Assembly (NCBI GenBank): GCA_001801285.1
Contig: MGXG01000041.1
Location: 1-13,416, forward strand
DNA: 13,416 nt
Reading direction: 5' to 3'
From: Gammaproteobacteria bacterium GWE2_37_16
GTDB taxonomy: Bacteria > Pseudomonadota > Gammaproteobacteria > UBA9339
A program made the translations under genes and the position numbers. Numbering within the stretch: the stretch's first letter is position 1; every line of letters begins with the position of its first letter. Positions 12,364 to 13,416 of this stretch are shown here, in pieces. The notes under the pieces were generated by a model. The model ran no database searches. It was not told where the DNA came from and saw only the letters and a list, made by a program, of their open reading frames with translations.

Positions 12364-13416
12364 ATGACAGGTAATGCTTTATTTCAGTTCTCTTTTTATT
12401 TAGCGGCGCTAGTTTTGTTAGCCATTCCTTTGGGATTTTATATGGCTCGTGTTTACGAAGGAAAAACTTGCGGTTTAAGTTTTATATTGCGCCCGATTGA
12501 AATGGGCATTTATCGTTTAAGTCGCATTAAGCACGAACAAGAAATGGATTGGAAAACATATGCTATTGCAGTCTTGGCTTTCAGTTTGGTCGGCTTTTTT
12601 GTGGTTTATTTAATGCAGCGATTGCAGCTTTCTTTGCCATTCAATCCGCAAGCTTTTCACGCTCCTTCACCCGATCTCTCATTTAATACAGCTGTTAGTT
12701 TTTTCACCAATACCAACTGGCAAGCTTATGCTGGTGAAAACACCATAAGCTATTTTACTCAGGCGCTTGGCTTGACAGTACAAAATTTTGTTTCAGCGGC
12801 AACAGGTATGGCGGTTTTGGTAGCTTTGATTCGTGGGTTGGTGCGACATGAAACGACACAAATAGGTAATTTTTGGGTGGATTTGGTTCGCAGTACTTTG
12901 TATATTTTATTACCCTTGGCTGCAATTTTGGCGGTGCTTTTGGTTTCTCAGGGAGTAATTCAAAATGTAAGTTCTTATCAAAAAACCACAACATCTTTAG
13001 AGAAATCTCAGCTTCAACCAGGATCAAACTTTTTGGAGGCGCAGGTTTTGCCTATGGGACCCGCCGCTTCACAGATTGCAATCAAACAGTTAGGTACTAA
13101 TGGCGGCGGCTTTTTTAGCACCAATTCAGCGCATCCTTTTGAAAATCCAACTCCTTTATCTAACTTTTTGGAAATGTTGGCTTTATTGCTAATTCCAGCT
13201 GCATTTTGTTTTACTTTTGGCGCTATGGTGTGTGACAAAAAACAAGGCGTAGCAATTTTTATTGCTATGACTTTTGTTTTTATAACTTTTGCGTTTGCAG
13301 CGGTACATGCGGAACAAGGCGGTAATCACTTGTTTAATACTCTGGATGTCAATCAACATGCGCAACCTGGTTTGCATGGCGCACCTGGTGGCAACATGGA
13401 GGGCAAGGAAACGCGT
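12364..13416 (+). CDS. kdpA: K+-transporting ATPase K+-binding subunit KdpA (3' end cut by the window)
   Basis: Channel-like subunit of the high-affinity KdpFABC potassium pump, which selects K+ and passes it to the P-type ATPase KdpB. 351 codons are visible, open to the window end, against about 557 in the E. coli protein. The first helix is at 8-27 (FSFYLAALVLLAIPLGFYMA). Three of the four selectivity-filter loops are present: TNTNWQ (115-120), GTNGGGF (244-250) and NMEGKETR (344-351), the last exactly at the edge. No frameshift is seen. The start at 12364 matches the family N-terminus, though no clear SD precedes it. kdpB, kdpC and kdpDE would be expected beyond the window. Confidence 0.96.
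   Translation, partial: MTGNALFQFSFYLAALVLLAIPLGFYMARVYEGKTCGLSFILRPIEMGIYRLSRIKHEQEMDWKTYAIAVLAFSLVGFFVVYLMQRLQLSLPFNPQAFHAPSPDLSFNTAVSFFTNTNWQAYAGENTISYFTQALGLTVQNFVSAATGMAVLVALIRGLVRHETTQIGNFWVDLVRSTLYILLPLAAILAVLLVSQGVIQNVSSYQKTTTSLEKSQLQPGSNFLEAQVLPMGPAASQIAIKQLGTNGGGFFSTNSAHPFENPTPLSNFLEMLALLLIPAAFCFTFGAMVCDKKQGVAIFIAMTFVFITFAFAAVHAEQGGNHLFNTLDVNQHAQPGLHGAPGGNMEGKETR

Noticed and set aside
12755..13377. Several long antisense frames at the right end
   Set aside because: They are shadows of kdpA, whose open frame and selectivity-filter motifs are unmistakable from 12364 to the window end.

Overview
The window looks like part of the chromosome of a low-GC gammaproteobacterium outside the Enterobacterales. 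The evidence is an EF-P lysine aminomutase (EpmB), PriA, and an rsmG-parA-parB chromosome-partition cluster, a cluster that enteric bacteria lack. The intergenic DNA is unusually rich in short dispersed palindromic repeats. A Legionellales-like amoeba or host-associated lineage is plausible, but that is inference; no 16S or other diagnostic marker is present.

Layout. 1-480: a small orphan ORF, then a 57-bp tandem array of a hairpin repeat. 495-2523: epmB (-) divergent from bioY (+), with a cysteine-rich DUF1284 gene directly abutting bioY. 2524-4705: priA (+) behind a repeat-derived leader. 4721-8551: a minus-strand group with an unknown 190-residue protein, a membrane-anchored GT2 polysaccharide synthase, an ERIC-like element, and a TPR plus beta-barrel outer-membrane protein of YaiO/PgaA type. 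8552-8971: a repeat-bearing gap. 8972-11701: parB, parA and rsmG (all -, transcribed rsmG to parA to parB), with parA and parB pushed 285 bp apart by repeats. 11702-12122: a divergent control region with two opposed G-quadruplex motifs. 12123-13416: the start of a kdp potassium-ATPase operon (a tiny membrane peptide, kdpF, and kdpA cut by the window end).

Functional themes. bioY imports biotin. epmB acts in EF-P modification. priA restarts stalled replication forks. parA/parB segregate the chromosome and rsmG methylates 16S rRNA. The GT2/YaiO-like pair probably makes and exports an exopolysaccharide. kdp scavenges potassium.

The most unusual content is non-coding. Four repeat families are named here. 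R1 is a GTAGCC-headed hairpin. R2 has the exact core TATATAAATCAA. R3 is an ATCGC/GCGAT hairpin with an AAATTT-rich tail. R4 has the core TAATATCTC. R2 and/or R3 form the leaders of priA, parA and parB in the same orientation as the gene. At parB the R2-R3 module appears split by R4-R1 material. No complete new defence or mobile-gene system is visible.
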